Part shown: piece by piece, positions 7,118-8,432 of the stretch
How positions within the stretch are numbered: position 1 is the stretch's first letter
Layout: each line of letters starts with the position of its first letter
NCBI GenBank assembly: GCA_900769965.1
Contig: CAAGIQ010000200.1
Coordinates: forward strand, 1 to 8,432
Reading direction: 5' to 3'
Source: Bacilli bacterium
Lineage (GTDB): Bacteria; Bacillota_I; Bacilli_A; RFN20; CAG-288
DNA length: 8,432 nt
Position numbers and translations under genes: made by a program
The notes under the pieces: model-generated
What the model was told of the DNA's origin: nothing
What the model saw: the letters and a program-made list of their open reading frames with translations, nothing else
The model's database searches: none

Positions 7118-8101
7118 TTTTTTAAGTTTTTCATCTCTTGTTTTGATTCGCTCTCGTGTATTAATTATCAGTTTCAAGAGTATTACCGCTTTCTTTCGTC
7201 TATCAAATGGAGGGTTTATTATGAATGCAAATAGATTCATCCAATCTTGTAACTCGTTTCTATCATAGCTTCCGTGAGACTTCATAAAAGATTTTGCTAA
7301 AGAGTGAATATGGTTTATTTTATACATTGGATTATCTTTGTCTTTTAGTCCTCTTAGCATTTTTGTTGGATAAATAGTTTCTGTTAGATTAGGTATATTT
7401 TCCATCAAAACGCTGTGTGAATTCTCGTCATCGTGATATATGTGCGTTCCATTAAGTATATGTCCAGAATATGCAAGCCAAGTAGATCTTTTAGTCGGCT
7501 TTGCTGTTTTACCTCTTATTAAAACTGTATGAATTCCATCTGTTGCTGTAGCTACTGATATTTTATTTCTAGATATCCCACGTAACTTCTTTCCACCTAC
7601 AAGTATTTCTTTTGATTTAATTACAGGAAATAAAGTTTCATCTAGCCATACATTTCTACCTAATAATATTTCATCTTGGTAGTTTCTTAATGCTAAAAAC
7701 ACTTTTTTAAGCCAATAACGTCCAGTTGAAGGCATGTTTCTATTGTCTAAAGCACTGGTTTTAACTGAATGAAACTCAAAAAGATGTAAAACAAATTCTA
7801 GCCATTCTGATATAGGGATTTTATGACAATCAAATAAAGTGTTAGTGATTGGAGAAAATGTCTTATTACACTTTTTACATTTGAATCTTTTAATACCATC
7901 ACTTGTATTTCCTCAAGAAATATAATTTGTGAAGTGGCAATATGGGCAATCTGGAGGAATTATGTGGTTCAATAATTCCTTCTCTTCAATAGAAATAGTT
8001 CGATGCTTAGCGTCATACCATTCAGCATCGGTTGTTGTGACAAGTTTTTCTAAATACGACAAAAAGTCATCTCTAGAAAGTTCGGAGATATAGTTTTTCA
8101 T
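7106..8101 (-). pseudogene. IS1595/ISXO2-like zinc-ribbon DDE transposase, interrupted by an in-frame TGA
   Basis: One continuous frame runs from ATG 8101 (MKNYISELSRDDF) to TAA at 7106, 331 codons, broken only by TGA at 7913-7915 (codon 63). The break lies inside a zinc ribbon: CPYC just before it and FKCKKC 11 codons after it, an ordinary CxxC-x19-CxxC. Downstream are WLDETLFPV (first Asp near 7640), YHDDENSH (second Asp near 7430), and NHIHSLAKSF with ELQDWMNLFAFIINPP (third catalytic position, about 7220-7315). A family transposase would bind the terminal repeats and cut and join DNA. With the stop, only a short N-terminal fragment, or a product restarting at Met 7735 without the zinc ribbon, is expected. 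TGG to TGA is one transition, and Trp fits before Gly here. The frame stays open back to ATG 8200, but that stretch overlaps a strong RNA hairpin, so I prefer 8101, despite a weak ribosome site there. Confidence 0.8.
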
Positions 8102-8107
8102 TTTGAT

Positions 8108-8182
8108 TTGGCGATCCAGAATTTTAAGAACTGACGAATGGGACCGCCAAGTACCTAAGCACTCGCCAGTCCTTAAAATTCT
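8108..8182 (-). ncRNA. Structured leader of the transposase transcript: long hairpin with an alternative or pseudoknot pairing
   Basis: On the minus strand, 8182-8160 pairs with 8140-8118 over 23 consecutive positions: 20 Watson-Crick and three G-U (8171/8129, 8166/8134, 8162/8138). The 19-base loop ends in TTGGCGGTCC (8150-8141), which pairs over ten positions, one of them G-U, with GGATCGCCAA (8117-8108), directly 3' of the hairpin. Read on the plus strand, these G-U pairs become A-C mismatches, so the structure belongs to the transposase-strand RNA. Both full helices cannot form together because no linker spans the long stem. Either they compete, or the top seven pairs of the hairpin combine with the ten-pair helix as a pseudoknot. 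The second helix ends six bases before ATG 8101, so control of translation initiation is plausible. No known RNA family is recognised. Confidence 0.65.
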
Positions 8183-8211
8183 CTTAGAGCTCCCTTTCAT
8201 TGAGCAAAATT

Positions 8212-8239
8212 ATTATATCAAAAAGATTTAAAACACCAA
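8212..8239 (-). promoter_or_regulatory. Transposase promoter with its -35 box in the terminal repeat
   Basis: On the minus strand, a perfect TATAAT (8217-8212) lies 16 bases after TTGGTG (8239-8234), the inner end of the terminal repeat. Transcription would start near 8205. That places the whole hairpin region in the RNA and would make ATG 8200 almost leaderless. Confidence 0.5.
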
Positions 8240-8259
8240 CACTGTGCTGTTTTGGATTT
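8234..8259 (+). repeat. Terminal inverted repeat, transposase 5' side
   Basis: Perfect 26-base reverse complement of 7071-7096. Its inner six bases supply the putative -35 box of the transposase promoter. The reverse transcriptase remnant begins at the very next base, 8260. Confidence 0.95.
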
Positions 8260-8432
8260 ATTAGAAAATATCTCAAAGCGGGTGTTATGGTTAATGGACA
8301 AATTGAAAAGTCAAATTTAGGTACACCTCAAGGAGGTAACTTATCCCCATTATTAAGTAACATAATGCTTAATGAACTAGATAAAGAATTAGAATCTAGA
8401 AATCTTAATTTTGTTAGATATGCAGATGACTG
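8260..8432 (+). pseudogene. ltrA: Group II intron-type reverse transcriptase/maturase, 5'-truncated, running off the window
   Basis: From 8260 the frame reads IRKYLKAGVMVNGQ, then LGTPQGGNLSPLLSNIMLNE, then FVRYADD at the window end. These are the conserved reverse transcriptase blocks around motif 4 and the catalytic YADD of group II intron proteins (LtrA type), which copy intron RNA into DNA and, as maturases, help it splice. Recognisable homology starts exactly at the outer edge of the insertion sequence. The fingers region and earlier motifs, normally well over 100 residues, are absent, and are not found left of the element at 6957-7070. The frame is open back through the terminal repeat, but that part does not look like reverse transcriptase. 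The first internal ATG is 8287 with no ribosome site, so this is a dead 5'-truncated fragment. The 3' part, including maturase and any endonuclease domains and intron RNA domains V-VI, lies beyond the window. Confidence 0.85.

Larger units (their letters stand above)
7071..8259 (-). mobile_element. Insertion sequence, IS1595/ISXO2-like, 1189 bp
   Basis: Two perfect 26-bp inverted repeats (7071-7096 and 8234-8259) enclose a single minus-strand transposase reading frame and nothing else. Coding fills nearly the whole element. The transposase features (N-terminal zinc ribbon, DDE-type core, LQDWMNLFAF region) fit best with the IS1595/ISXO2 group; the family is my judgement from motifs. That group usually makes 8-bp target duplications. 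The eight bases on the two sides (7063-7070 and 8260-8267) are not identical, so no duplication is seen at this boundary. The identical ends imply recent activity, or mobilisation in trans, although the resident transposase is broken. Confidence 0.85.

Noticed and set aside
8102..8200. N-terminal extension of the transposase from ATG 8200 as genuine protein
   Set aside because: The stretch is occupied by a 23-bp G-U-tolerant RNA hairpin, and the zinc ribbon sits at a normal distance from the internal Met at 8101. Leaderless initiation at 8200 cannot be fully excluded.
7063..8267. Target-site duplication flanking the element
   Set aside because: The eight bases outside each repeat differ, and shifting the element boundary by a few bases gave no matching pair.
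1..8432. CRISPR array, tRNA, rRNA or phage genes
   Set aside because: No spaced direct repeats, no cloverleaf with a TTCRA-type T-loop, no rRNA signature and no phage structural motif were seen.

Overview
The window is AT-rich with uncluttered bacterial genes: strong AGGAGG-type ribosome binding sites, short intergenic gaps, lipobox-type lipoprotein signals, and Lys, Asn and Ser codons ending mostly in A or T. This suggests a low-GC Bacillota, plausibly a gut-type Bacilli/Mollicutes-related lineage; that placement is inference. Tryptophan is always TGG (13 of 13 in the resident genes), so I read TGA as stop (code 11).

Bases 1-6258 are one plus-strand transcription unit for surface pectin breakdown. 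It already runs on entry and ends at a clear intrinsic terminator. In order: the C-terminal 270 residues of a PL9 pectate lyase with calcium and catalytic residues intact; a 1000-residue modular lipoprotein (Ig-like, jelly-roll-like, Ig/Fn3-like, GLUG-type beta-helix, helical tail); a 243-residue lipoprotein of unknown function; and a 539-residue PL1 pectate lyase lipoprotein on a serine-rich linker. The likely scheme is two lyases of different families cutting polygalacturonate at the cell surface, with the two non-enzymatic lipoproteins in binding or presentation roles. No transporter or intracellular uronate gene is visible.

Bases 6259-7007 hold a separate unit: its own promoter, a six-helix membrane protein of unknown function, and a terminator.

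Bases 7071-8259 are a 1189-bp insertion sequence with perfect 26-bp terminal inverted repeats. It carries a minus-strand zinc-ribbon DDE transposase, most like IS1595/ISXO2, broken by one in-frame TGA between the two CxxC pairs of the zinc ribbon. Its transposase leader can form a 23-bp RNA hairpin whose loop also pairs, over 10 bp, with the bases just 3' of it. Every deviation from Watson-Crick pairing in both helices is a G-U on the transposase strand. This is the most unusual signal in the window.

From 8260 to the end is a 5'-truncated group II intron-type reverse transcriptase, open in frame from the exact edge of the insertion sequence through the YADD motif. Its missing N-terminal half is not on the other side of the element, and no target duplication is visible, so the junction looks like the result of a rearrangement.
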